The notes below the pieces were generated by a model that saw only the letters and a program-made list of their open reading frames with translations, did not search any database and had not been told where the DNA came from. From Pseudomonas fluorescens (GTDB taxonomy: Bacteria > Pseudomonadota > Gammaproteobacteria > Pseudomonadales > Pseudomonadaceae), in the NCBI RefSeq assembly GCF_902497855.1, contig NZ_CABVHU010000004.1:248001-312000 (forward strand): a DNA stretch of 64,000 nucleotides. Direction: 5' to 3'. Positions 40,022 through 48,780 of this stretch are shown here, piece by piece. The position numbers were made by a program, and so were the translations under genes. Each line of letters starts with the position of its first letter. The stretch's first letter is position 1.

Positions 40022-42496
40022 GTGCCGCAACACACCCCCGATCTTCCTCCTGAACTTCGTCCACTGGCCGAAATGCCATGGCTCAAGCGTCTGGCCGCCC
40101 GGTTCTTTGGCCATGGCCTGACGCGTCTACGGGCGCAACATCGCGCGTCCTGGCTGCACGGCCAGGCCGACGGCTTTCGCAGCGGGCATAGCGCCGGCGT
40201 CGATTACGGCTATAAGGAAGGCAAGCTTGAAGGGCTCGAGGAGGGCCGGCAGGTATTGCTGATTCGCGATTCACGCTCCACCGAGCACCGTCCGCCCGCT
40301 GTCGATGACCATCTCTTCGACGACTGGCGCCTGCCACTGAGTGCCGAGTTGAAGAAGCGCATGAAGGCTGATGTCGCCCGGTTGCTGCCGCCATACGCAC
40401 AGCCCAGCGCCGCTCAGTGGAAGATGATCTTCAGCGACACCCCCTCGACCTCGGTGATTGCCGGGGCGGGCGCGGGCAAGTCGACAACGCTGGTGCTGCG
40501 GATTGTGCTGTTGAGCCACTATCTGGGCTTCGAGTTGAGTTCGATGACCGTGGTGACCTTCACTCGAGAGTCGCGCAAGGACTTCATCAACAAGCTGGTC
40601 GAACTGTTTGCGCTCTGGGGGCGGGCGCTCAGTCTCAAGGAGGCGCGGGATCTGGTGCGCACCTTTCACTCGCGCATCCTGCCAATGGTTCGCAGCCTGC
40701 CGGGCTTCGAGCGGCTGCAAGCCTTTGAAAACCTCAGTCACCGTGTACAAGGCGGGGAGGAGGAAGTCGACAGCAACCCGTTCGACCTGCGCATCAACGA
40801 TGCCCAACGCCAGCAGCTCAACGCCTGCTATCACGGCCTGCACACCCGGGATGAGCGTTTTCGTGACCTGATCAAGCCTTTGTCGCGTCACGCCTTGCAA
40901 CTCAAGGAGCTGGAGCGCGATCACCCGGACGTGCAAAAACGCATGGCCGTGACCGAACTGGCGGCCAAGCGTGATGAAGAGCTGTGCGATGTCATTGAAG
41001 ATCTGTGGTTTCGCGCCGGTGCCTGGCCGATCAAAGGCATCGAGCCCAATCGCCAGGCGTTCGATATCAACGGCGCCACCTTCCATTGCCACGGCTATAT
41101 TCCAAGCCTGGACGCCTGGGTGGTGCTGGGATTCGATCCCCGGGAAAACCCGCAGGTCAGTCGTCCGAACGCCAAGCTTTCCGTGCGCGCAGAATGGGCG
41201 GTTAAGCGCACCCTGTTTCAAGCTTTCTGCCGTAAACCATTGATATGGCTCGATAGTTATGAGTCTTCTAAGCGGGTGTTGGCGTCGCTTGCCGGCGATG
41301 CCAGCGCCGGCCCCGGCTTCGACTACAAGGTCAAGGGCGAGCTTGCTTCGGCACCGCTGCTGGATTGCTTCGTGGCGGCGGCGGGGTTTATCGAGAATCT
41401 CGGGCTGGATGTTCCGAACGCGGTAGGGCAAATGAGTTTTGCCAAGGACGACCCGGACCGGTTCTTCTTCGAGGCCTTGAGCCTGTACTGGCGAGCGCTG
41501 GAAGACCATCTGCTTGACCAGAAACCGCCGGTGATGACTTACAACCGGATGTTCGCCTTGTTCAGCGAGCATTCCCCGGAAAATCTGAAACTGCTGAGCG
41601 ATGAGCTGCTGCGGCCGATGTCGCACCTGATGATCGATGAATTCCAGGACGTTTCGCCACAGATCGTTTCCTGGATTCGCGCCAGCCTGGCCGAGATTCG
41701 CGGTCGTGGGCCAGCCATGCATGTGGGGCGTGGTGCGCAGCGGTCGTCGTTGCTCTGTGTCGGCGATGACTGGCAGTCCATCTATGGTTGGCGCGGCAGT
41801 TCGCCGAGCTATTTCATGGAGTTCAGCAAGGAATTCCCGTCACCGGGCACGACCAGGGTCATGCTCAGCGACAACTACCGCAGTCACCAGCACATCATCG
41901 ATGCTGCCGAACATATCGTGCGCGCCGCACCGGCGATCGCGGGCAAGAAGGCCAAGGCCAGTGGCGAACCTAAGGCGCTGCTACCGGTCAATGTGCTCGA
42001 TCGGGATGATCAAGGCATGGCCGCGCGCTTGATGGAGCACTATGGAAAGGGCGATACAATCTTGATGCTTTATCGAAAAAGTAGCGATAAGGCATTGATA
42101 GAAAAGCATATTCAGCCTGTAGTTAATGTAGATTCTAGCTTGCCGTATGACGCCCGGCGATTGAAACAATTGACCTACCACAGTGCCAAGGGGCTTCAGG
42201 CGGACGCGGTGTTTCTGCTGGGGGATTGTCAGCACCTGACCAGTTCCCCCTACAAGAACCAGGTCTATCGCATGGCGGGTCTGGGCAAGGCGGGCGACAG
42301 CGAAGCCTATGACAATGCGCAGAAAGACGAGATCCTGCGCCTGGCTTATGTCGGCATCACTCGGGCGGTGAGTCATTGCTACTGGTACGTCGACGGTCAG
42401 GACACCCAGGCGGCCAACCTGCCGAAGGCCTCCGACCGGATCGGCAAGGGCAAGGCCTTCTTCGTCGATCACCGCCAAGGCAAGGCATCGGCGTGA
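40022..42496 (+). CDS. UvrD/Rep-like superfamily 1 DNA helicase
   Basis: An 824-residue protein. The first 120 residues are an unrecognised basic/charged extension. Helicase motifs follow: Ia-type Q region (PSAAQWKMIF), Walker A AGAGAGKSTT, motif Ia VVTFTRESRKDF, Walker B DEFQDVSPQ, motif III CVGDDWQSIYGWRGS, motif IV DNYRSHQHI, motif V TYHSAKGLQADAVFLLGD and motif VI LAYVGITRAVSHCYW. Order and spacing suggest a helicase IV-like enzyme. GTG start. The stretch 42050-42150 is unusually AT-rich with rare codons such as TTA and ATA, unlike the rest. Confidence 0.88.
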   Translation: MPQHTPDLPPELRPLAEMPWLKRLAARFFGHGLTRLRAQHRASWLHGQADGFRSGHSAGVDYGYKEGKLEGLEEGRQVLLIRDSRSTEHRPPAVDDHLFDDWRLPLSAELKKRMKADVARLLPPYAQPSAAQWKMIFSDTPSTSVIAGAGAGKSTTLVLRIVLLSHYLGFELSSMTVVTFTRESRKDFINKLVELFALWGRALSLKEARDLVRTFHSRILPMVRSLPGFERLQAFENLSHRVQGGEEEVDSNPFDLRINDAQRQQLNACYHGLHTRDERFRDLIKPLSRHALQLKELERDHPDVQKRMAVTELAAKRDEELCDVIEDLWFRAGAWPIKGIEPNRQAFDINGATFHCHGYIPSLDAWVVLGFDPRENPQVSRPNAKLSVRAEWAVKRTLFQAFCRKPLIWLDSYESSKRVLASLAGDASAGPGFDYKVKGELASAPLLDCFVAAAGFIENLGLDVPNAVGQMSFAKDDPDRFFFEALSLYWRALEDHLLDQKPPVMTYNRMFALFSEHSPENLKLLSDELLRPMSHLMIDEFQDVSPQIVSWIRASLAEIRGRGPAMHVGRGAQRSSLLCVGDDWQSIYGWRGSSPSYFMEFSKEFPSPGTTRVMLSDNYRSHQHIIDAAEHIVRAAPAIAGKKAKASGEPKALLPVNVLDRDDQGMAARLMEHYGKGDTILMLYRKSSDKALIEKHIQPVVNVDSSLPYDARRLKQLTYHSAKGLQADAVFLLGDCQHLTSSPYKNQVYRMAGLGKAGDSEAYDNAQKDEILRLAYVGITRAVSHCYWYVDGQDTQAANLPKASDRIGKGKAFFVDHRQGKASA

Positions 42497-42530
42497 ACCT
42501 CAAAGCAGCTGCCCCAGGTGGACGCAAACC

Positions 42531-42625
42531 CCTGTAAGAGCTCGCTTGCCAGCGAAAGCGTCAGGTCAGGCGCCTTCATCATCGGCCGTGCGGACGTCTT
42601 CGCTGGCGAGCCAGCTCCTACAGTG
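42531..42625. repeat. REP pair after the helicase gene
   Basis: Arms CTGTAAGAGCTCGCTTGCCA and CTGGCGAGCCAGCTCCTACA between convergent genes. Confidence 0.85.
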
Positions 42626-42638
42626 GGCTATTCGGTCT

Positions 42639-42914
42639 TCAGGCATAACTCCTGAGCGCCATCGGTGGAATGAAAGCCTCCAGCTCATCCTCCACCGCTT
42701 CGATAATCCGCTCTACATCCGCCGCATTCATGACCGTCGCGCAGGGAATACCGGCGATGGCGATCATGGTCTCGCCACTGGCACGGTCAAACAGACGGGC
42801 AATCATACTGCCCGGCGCATCCATGCTCGCCTCGAAACCCATGGGATGAAAATGCCAGCGCATCAGCTGGCAGGCATTTGGAAAGGTGACTTTGTTACTA
42901 AACCCTTTATTCAT
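42639..42914 (-). CDS. DUF1652 small protein
   Basis: A 91-residue protein with the Pseudomonas DUF1652 pattern: FPNACQLMRWHFHPMGFEAS, then PGSMIARLFDRASGETMIAI and an acidic helix ADVERIIEAVEDELEAF. No function is established for the family. It is transcribed alone. Confidence 0.78.
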   Translation of the reverse strand: MNKGFSNKVTFPNACQLMRWHFHPMGFEASMDAPGSMIARLFDRASGETMIAIAGIPCATVMNAADVERIIEAVEDELEAFIPPMALRSYA

Positions 42915-43082
42915 GTGTAGCCCGCCTTCTTCATCGAGCGCTTCCGTTAGCTCATGTTAGGAGGGAAGAGCCTTCATTGGCTCAACCGGTGACAGTCTTT
43001 AAAAGTAGCATCTGCATGTGAAAAAAATGTGGATTTTTCAGGCCGTTTAGCGATTGGTTCAGTTTTTTTTGACGCAAGTCAT

Positions 43083-43107
43083 CCTTGACCGATTTTTTCG
43101 GTCAAGG
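43083..43107. promoter_or_regulatory. Inverted repeat upstream of the AraC-type gene
   Basis: CCTTGACCGA-TTTTT-TCGGTCAAGG is a perfect 10-bp stem with a five-base loop, 70 bp before the next start codon. No T-tail follows, so an operator is as likely as a terminator. Confidence 0.45.
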
Positions 43108-43177
43108 GTCGTCACGGATCGGGCATTGAAGCCGGGGCGGAATTTCGGCAAGCTCGGCTTTTTTCGTCGAGTCCCTT

Positions 43178-43993
43178 ATGCATGCCGATGATGATGGTCC
43201 GTTGCAAACCCAGGCTACGGGCGAGACGGTGATGCGTTACCACCTGCGCTGGAAACACCGGGATCTGGACGGGGTCATGGCGCTGTTTCACCCCGATGTG
43301 CAATACAACGACTTTTTCCAGAACCGGGTGATGGGCCTGGACGAATTGCATGACTATGTAAGCAGCAGCATGCCACGGGACCCGGATGAAGCCCTGGAGC
43401 ACTCCGACCGTATTCGCCTGGACGGCAACACCGCATTCATTCAATACCGCATCACCCTGCGCGGCGGCGAAGGCCTGGCGTCGTTCCGGGCCAGCGAGGC
43501 GATTACCGTACGTGACGGGCTGATCTGGCGGGTCAACGAATACGCTTCCCTGGTACATGAGCAGCCCGCCGGAAAAACCGCCGGCAGCCCGCGCCCGGCC
43601 GCCAGTCGGCTCGGTCTGTCGCCACGGCAACTGAGTTTCATGGCCCACGACCTGCAACAGTATTTCCAGAAGCGCCAGCCTTATCTGGATCCCGAACTCG
43701 ACCTGCAGCGGGTGGCCAATGAATGCGGGTACAGCCGCAACCAGATGTCCTATCTCCTGAACCAGGTGCTCGGCCAGAGCTTCTATCGCTACGTCAACCA
43801 GGCGCGACTGCACCATCTGCTCGCGGCGCTGGAGGGCGCCACGCCGCCGCTGCGTATCGACGAACTGGCCTTCGACGCCGGCTTCAACTCCCTGTCGGCG
43901 TTCTATAAATGCTTCCGCCAGCACACCGGCCTCTCGCCCAAGGCCTACGCCAGACAAATTTCTTTGCGTGCACGCGCGCAAGACAACCTGTAG
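43178..43993 (+). CDS. AraC-family regulator with an N-terminal SnoaL-like domain
   Basis: A 271-residue protein. Residues about 15-130 look like an NTF2/SnoaL alpha+beta cone (HLRWKHRDLDGVMALFHPDV; FIQYRITLRGGEGL; ITVRDGLIWRVNEYAS). Residues about 165-265 are the double AraC helix-turn-helix (DLQRVANECGYSRNQMSYLL; IDELAFDAGFNSLSAFYKCF). Most AraC regulators have a cupin sensor, so a SnoaL-like sensor is unusual. It lies 50 bp upstream of the FAD oxidase in the same direction and probably controls that polyamine-related block. Confidence 0.82.
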   Translation: MHADDDGPLQTQATGETVMRYHLRWKHRDLDGVMALFHPDVQYNDFFQNRVMGLDELHDYVSSSMPRDPDEALEHSDRIRLDGNTAFIQYRITLRGGEGLASFRASEAITVRDGLIWRVNEYASLVHEQPAGKTAGSPRPAASRLGLSPRQLSFMAHDLQQYFQKRQPYLDPELDLQRVANECGYSRNQMSYLLNQVLGQSFYRYVNQARLHHLLAALEGATPPLRIDELAFDAGFNSLSAFYKCFRQHTGLSPKAYARQISLRARAQDNL

Positions 43994-44043
43994 GGCCACG
44001 CACTAGGATCGACGCCATCGAAGATTGAGTGGCGGAGTCTTGC

Positions 44044-45450
44044 ATGCCGGCGTGGCGCACTATCAGTTTGTGGATGGACCAACTCGACGAGCCCTTGTTG
44101 GCGCGTCCGGCGCTGGAACGGGATCTGGATGTCGACGTGGCGATCATCGGCGCGGGGTACACCGGCCTCTGGACCGCGTATTACCTCAAGCGCCAGGCTC
44201 CCGAGCTGAACATTGCCATCGTTGAAGCGCAGACCGCCGGTTTTGGCGCCTCGGGACGCAATGGCGGCTGGTTGATGGGGAACCTGCTGGGCGAGGATCG
44301 CTTGCTCGCCGGCCTGCCGCCCGAGCAGCGCCGGGCTTCTGTCGATCTGTTGCACGGTATCCCGGACGAAGTGGCGACTGTCCTCGAACGTGAAGGCATC
44401 GATTGCGATTACCGTAAAGGCGGAGCCTTGTATTGTGCCGCCCGTTATCCGGAGCAGGAAACCAGCCTGCGCCATTACCTGGACGCGCTTTACCGCCAGG
44501 GCCTGACCGAAAGCGATTATCGCTGGCTCAACCCCGAGCAGCTGGCGCAACAGATCCGGATCGCCAAACCTTACGGCGGTATCTACGCGCCGCACGTCGC
44601 GACCCTTCACCCGGCCAGGCTGGTGCGGGGGCTGGCCCGGACGGTCGAGCGCATGGGCGTTGCAATCTACGAGAACAGCCCGGTCACCCACTGGCAGTCT
44701 GGTGGCCTGCGCACGGCGAAAGCCGGGGTTCGCTGCCATTGGATCGTGCCGGCGGTGGAAGGCTACGCGGTCACGCTGCCGCCGTTGGGGCGCTATCAGT
44801 TGCCGGTGCAAAGCTTGATAGTCGCCACTGAACCATTGTCCGCCGCGACCTGGGATGACATCGGCCTCAGTCGCGGCCAGGCCTTCAGCGAAAGCAGTCG
44901 TCAGGTCACCTATGGTCAGCGCACGGCGGACAACCGCCTGGTGTTCGGCGCACGCGGCGGTTATCAGTTTGCCGGCAAGCTACGCCACGACTTTGACCTG
45001 ACCCGCAGTGAGGTCGAGTTACGGCGCTATCTGTTCAGCGAACTCTTCCCGTCACTCAAGAACGTGCGAATCACCCATGCCTGGGGCGGCAATCTGGGCA
45101 TGTCCCGGCGTTTCCAGCCGCACATGCTCTGTGACCAAGCCAGCGGCATTGCCTTGTCCGGCGGTTACGGCGGGGAGGGGGTGGGCGCCAGCAACCTCGG
45201 CGGGCGGACGCTGGCCGACCTGATTCTGCAGCGCGACAGCGAGCTGGTACGCCAGCCGTGGGTCATCTCCCAGGGCGGTCTCGAAGCGCTCAAGGCCTGG
45301 GAGCCGGAACCCTGCCGCTGGCTCGGCTACAACGCGATCATCCGCAGCTTCGTCCATGAAGACCAGACCCTGGCCAACCCGGCCACCGCACCTTGGCGGC
45401 GCAAACTGGCCAGCGGCGTGGCGGGGTTCATGGAAGGTTTCATGCAGTAA
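44044..45450 (+). CDS. FAD-dependent amine oxidoreductase (DAO family)
   Basis: A 468-residue flavoprotein. The dinucleotide loop is DVAIIGAGYTGLWTAYYLK; GASGRNGGWLMGN is the second flavin motif common to PuuB/PauB-like oxidases. The C-terminal GGYGGEGVGASNLGGRTLAD closes the FAD site. The ATG at 44044 is preferred (GGAG 7 bases before) over a GTG at 44029. The neighbours (PotF-like binding protein, cupin, Sad, PtrR) suggest an amine such as putrescine or a gamma-glutamyl polyamine as substrate. The exact substrate is inference. Confidence 0.85.
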   Translation: MPAWRTISLWMDQLDEPLLARPALERDLDVDVAIIGAGYTGLWTAYYLKRQAPELNIAIVEAQTAGFGASGRNGGWLMGNLLGEDRLLAGLPPEQRRASVDLLHGIPDEVATVLEREGIDCDYRKGGALYCAARYPEQETSLRHYLDALYRQGLTESDYRWLNPEQLAQQIRIAKPYGGIYAPHVATLHPARLVRGLARTVERMGVAIYENSPVTHWQSGGLRTAKAGVRCHWIVPAVEGYAVTLPPLGRYQLPVQSLIVATEPLSAATWDDIGLSRGQAFSESSRQVTYGQRTADNRLVFGARGGYQFAGKLRHDFDLTRSEVELRRYLFSELFPSLKNVRITHAWGGNLGMSRRFQPHMLCDQASGIALSGGYGGEGVGASNLGGRTLADLILQRDSELVRQPWVISQGGLEALKAWEPEPCRWLGYNAIIRSFVHEDQTLANPATAPWRRKLASGVAGFMEGFMQ

Positions 45451-45493
45451 ACGGCGCTCTTCATCTATATAGGCTTTATCGACAGGTACCCCC

Positions 45494-45835
45494 ATGGGCA
45501 TTACTCAATTCAAGAACACCGCAACCCTGAAGCTGGAAGAGTCGAACCCGGTCGCCGTGCCATTGGGCACACCGGTGGCGGTGGCCTCGACTACCAGTGT
45601 CGAACGCGACGACGGCGTGGAAACCGGCGTCTGGGAATGCACGCCGGGTCGCTGGCGACGGCAGATCGTTGCCCAGGAATTCTGTCACTTCATCCAGGGA
45701 CGCTGCACGTTCACCCCGGATGATGGAGAAACCCTTTTCATAGAAGCCGGCGATGCACTGATGTTGCCTGCCAACAGCCTCGGTATCTGGGACATCCAGG
45801 AAACCGTGCGCAAAACCTACGTCTTGATTTTTTGA
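45494..45835 (+). CDS. Small cupin protein
   Basis: A 113-residue single cupin of the DUF861/EutQ-like type (WECTPGRWRRQIVAQEFCHF; FIEAGDALMLPANSLGIWDI). Such cupins are commonly placed after DAO-type oxidases in polyamine loci. Its activity is not known. It is 43 bp after the oxidase and 60 bp before the binding-protein gene, so the three are probably one operon. Confidence 0.82.
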   Translation: MGITQFKNTATLKLEESNPVAVPLGTPVAVASTTSVERDDGVETGVWECTPGRWRRQIVAQEFCHFIQGRCTFTPDDGETLFIEAGDALMLPANSLGIWDIQETVRKTYVLIF

Positions 45836-45895
45836 TCCTCTGATTGCCTGCAACCATTCCAATAAAAAGAACACAACCCCTACAGGAATCGACTC

Positions 45896-46981
45896 ATGAT
45901 CCGAAAGACCCTGACTCTGGCCCCCTTGGCACTCGTTGCGACCCTCAGCCAGGGGGCCGAAACCGTCAAGATCTACAACTGGTCGAGCTACATCGCCCCG
46001 GACACCACGAAAAACTTCCAGAAGGAAACCGGTATCGGGTTCAGTTACGACGTTTATGACAGCAACGAAACCCTGGATGGCAAGCTGATGACCGGCAACT
46101 CCGGTTACGACGTGGTGTTCCCGTCCAATCACTTCATGGCGCGGCAGATTCAGGGCGGGGCGCTGAAGACGCTCGACAAGCGTCAGTTGCCGAATTGGAA
46201 GAACCTCAATCCGGTACTGCTCAACGCCTTGCAGACCAACGATCCAGGCAACGAACACGGGTTCCCGTACCTGTGGGGCAGCACGGGCATCGGCTATAAC
46301 ATTGCGAAGGTCAAGGCGGTATTGGGTGATGACGCGCCAGTGGATTCCTGGGACCTGATCTTCAAGCCGCAGTACATGGAAAAACTGCAGAAGTGCGGCG
46401 TGGCCATCCTCGACAACGGTCCGGAACTGCTGCCGGCAGCGCTGAACTACTTGGGGTTGCCGCATCACAGCAAGAACCCGGAGGACTATAAAAAGGCCGA
46501 AGCGCTGTTGATCAAAGTCCGGCCGTACGTCAGCTACTTCCACTCGTCCAAGTACACCGGCGACCTGGCCAATGGTGACATCTGCGTGGCTGTCGGTTTC
46601 TCCGGCGACATCCTGCAAGCGGAAAGTCGTGCCAAAGAAGCCAACAACGGTATCGAGATCGGTTATTCGATTCCCAAGGAAGGCTCCGCCATCTGGTTCG
46701 ACATGGTTGCCATGCCTGCCGATGCTCCGGATGAAAAGGCCGGCTATGCCTTCATGAATTACCTGTTGCGGCCGGACGTCATGGCCAGCATCAGTAATCA
46801 TGTGCGCTACGCCAACGGCAACCAACAGGCCGACAGCCTGATCGACCCGGTGATCAAGAACGATACCAAGGTCTACCCGAGCCCGGAGATGATGGGGAAA
46901 TTGTTTGCGCTGGAGGCGATGCCGCTGAATGTCGATAGGGTTCGCACGCGGGTGTGGAACAAGATCCGGTCGGGGAGCTGA
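45896..46981 (+). CDS. Polyamine ABC transporter periplasmic binding protein (PotF/SpuD-like)
   Basis: A 361-residue binding protein with a signal peptide (to about SQGAE) and the family opening VKIYNWSSYIAPDTTKNFQK. Ligand-site residues typical of PotF/SpuD are present (YDVYDSNETLDGKL; LWGSTGIGYN; AVGFSGDI; IWFDMVAMP). No permease or ATPase follows, so it must share the membrane parts of another spu/pot system or act as a sensor. Likely ligand putrescine or spermidine. Confidence 0.9.
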   Translation: MIRKTLTLAPLALVATLSQGAETVKIYNWSSYIAPDTTKNFQKETGIGFSYDVYDSNETLDGKLMTGNSGYDVVFPSNHFMARQIQGGALKTLDKRQLPNWKNLNPVLLNALQTNDPGNEHGFPYLWGSTGIGYNIAKVKAVLGDDAPVDSWDLIFKPQYMEKLQKCGVAILDNGPELLPAALNYLGLPHHSKNPEDYKKAEALLIKVRPYVSYFHSSKYTGDLANGDICVAVGFSGDILQAESRAKEANNGIEIGYSIPKEGSAIWFDMVAMPADAPDEKAGYAFMNYLLRPDVMASISNHVRYANGNQQADSLIDPVIKNDTKVYPSPEMMGKLFALEAMPLNVDRVRTRVWNKIRSGS

Positions 46982-47004
46982 AAAACACGTCGCCTGATAC
47001 ACAG

Positions 47005-47286
47005 CCTTCGCCGGCAAGCCGGCTCCTACAGGGTTGGGCGTTGACCACAAGTCATCGGCACGCAGGTGATCCCTGTAGGAGCTGGCTTGCCAGCGAAGGC
47101 GGCCTCGAGTCTTGCAGCGCCAATGCAGACGCCTTCGCCGGCAAGCCGGCTCCTACAGGGTTTGACGTTGACCACAAGTCATCGGCACGCAGGTGATCCC
47201 TGTAGGAGCTGGCTTGCCAGCGAAGGCGGCCTCGAGTCTTGCAGCGCCCATGCAGACGCCTTCGCCGGCAAGCCGGCTCCTACAGA
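47005..47286. repeat. 127-bp tandem repeat made of REP/BIME units
   Basis: The segment starting CCTTCGCCGGCAAGCCGGCT recurs at 47005, 47132 and 47259, a period of exactly 127 bp. It covers two nearly identical full units plus about 28 bp of a third. Each unit carries two REP arms of different subtype. It fills the gap between the binding-protein gene and sad. Confidence 0.92.
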
Positions 47287-47293
47287 GACCCAA

Positions 47294-48685
47294 TCAACGT
47301 CGATCCAGCCACACCGTCTGGGCGTTGCAGAACTCGCGGACACCGAAATGCGACAGCTCCCGGCCAAAGCCGCTTTTCTTCACGCCGCCGAAGGTTACGC
47401 GCGGGTCGCTGGCGCAGTAGCCATTGATGAACACGCCGCCGGTTTCCAGTTCGCCGGCCATCTGCTGCGCCAGTTCGACATTGCGCGTGTAGATGGTCGA
47501 GGCCAGTCCGAACTCACTGTCGTTGGCCAGCGCCAGGGCATGGGCGGCATCTCGGGCGGTGATGATCGAGGCGACCGGGCCGAACAGTTCCTGCTTGAAC
47601 GAGGTCATCTGGTCGGTGACATCGGCGAATACCGTAGGCTCATAATAGTTGCCAGGACCTTCGGCCTTCTTGCCGCCCAACAGCAAGGTCGCGCCTTCTT
47701 CCAGGGTGTCGCGAACTTGTTGATCCAGTTCATCGCGCAGATCAAAACGGGCCATGGGACCGATATAGGTCTCGGCGGCCAGCGGGTCGCCGACCACCAG
47801 TTGGCGGGTGGCTTCGACGAACTTGCGCGTGAATTCCTCGACGATGTCCTGCTCGACAATCAGCCGCTTGGCCGCCGCGCAGACTTGCCCGGTGTTCTGG
47901 TAACGGCCAATCACGGCGGCTTTGACTGCTTCGTCCAGATCGGCGTCATTGAGCACGATGAACGGGTCTGAGCCACCCAGTTCCAGCACGCACTTCTTCA
48001 TGGCGGCACCGGCCTGGGCGCCAATCGCCATGCCGGCGCGCACGCTGCCGGTGAGGGTTACCGCGGCGATGCGTGGATCGGCAATTGCCGTGGAGACGCC
48101 GTCCGGCGTGACATTGATCACCTCGAACACGCCTTGCGGGAAGTTGGCGCGTTGCAAGGCATCGCGCAGCAGGTAGGCCGATCCCATTACGTTTGGCGCA
48201 TGCTTGAGAACGTAGGTATTGCCGGCGATCAAGGCTGGCACCGCACCGCGCAGCACCTGCCAGATCGGGAAGTTCCACGGCATCACCGCAAGAATCGGCC
48301 CCAGCGGGCGATATTCGATGCGCGCCTTGCCGCCTTCGACCTGCGTCGGCTCGGCGGTCAGCATGGCCGGGCCGTGTTCGGCATACCATTCACACAGCTG
48401 TGCACACTTTTCGATTTCGCCGCGGGCCTGGGCGATGGGCTTGCCCATCTCCACGGTGATCATGTTCGCCATCGTGGCGGCGTTGTCGCGCAGTGTACGG
48501 GCGAGTACGACCAGGGCCTGGGCACGTTGCTCGACAGGAGTACGGCGCCAGATCGAGAATCCGGCAGCGGCGCGGGCCAGGGCAGCGTCCAGCTCCGATG
48601 CGGATTCAAAAGGGTAGTGGCCGATCTGCTCGCCATTGGCGGGGTTGATCGAAATGGCATGGGTGAGGCTGGAAATCTGGGTCAT
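47294..48685 (-). CDS. sad: NAD(P)-dependent succinate semialdehyde dehydrogenase
   Basis: A 463-residue aldehyde dehydrogenase of the YneI/Sad group. Active-site blocks: PWNFPIWQVLRGAVPALIAG, the Glu segment VLELGGSDPFIVL, and the nucleophile Cys in GRYQNTGQVCAAAKR. It oxidises succinate semialdehyde to succinate, the last step of putrescine/GABA breakdown. Length is close to E. coli Sad (462). Divergent from ptrR, as in E. coli, where PtrR controls sad. In this window it could also act on other dicarboxylic semialdehydes from the neighbouring island. Confidence 0.9.
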   Translation of the reverse strand: MTQISSLTHAISINPANGEQIGHYPFESASELDAALARAAAGFSIWRRTPVEQRAQALVVLARTLRDNAATMANMITVEMGKPIAQARGEIEKCAQLCEWYAEHGPAMLTAEPTQVEGGKARIEYRPLGPILAVMPWNFPIWQVLRGAVPALIAGNTYVLKHAPNVMGSAYLLRDALQRANFPQGVFEVINVTPDGVSTAIADPRIAAVTLTGSVRAGMAIGAQAGAAMKKCVLELGGSDPFIVLNDADLDEAVKAAVIGRYQNTGQVCAAAKRLIVEQDIVEEFTRKFVEATRQLVVGDPLAAETYIGPMARFDLRDELDQQVRDTLEEGATLLLGGKKAEGPGNYYEPTVFADVTDQMTSFKQELFGPVASIITARDAAHALALANDSEFGLASTIYTRNVELAQQMAGELETGGVFINGYCASDPRVTFGGVKKSGFGRELSHFGVREFCNAQTVWLDRR

Positions 48686-48780
48686 GGCACCGTCCTGCTG
48701 GGTGGGTATAGGCTCAGATTAAAGTGGCGCCAGGATTCTGGAAACTGAATAATACTGAGCATATCGTTCACGTATGGAGA

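Noticed and set aside
40271..41722. 483-codon open frame on the minus strand
   Set aside because: Antisense to the helicase, whose motifs I to VI are all in the plus frame.
45476..47050. 524-codon open frame on the minus strand
   Set aside because: Antisense to the cupin and PotF-like genes and running into the REP repeat; the predicted product has no recognisable domain.
47005..47286. Possible CRISPR array
   Set aside because: The 127-bp period consists of REP arms and near-identical spacers; there are no unique spacers and no cas genes.
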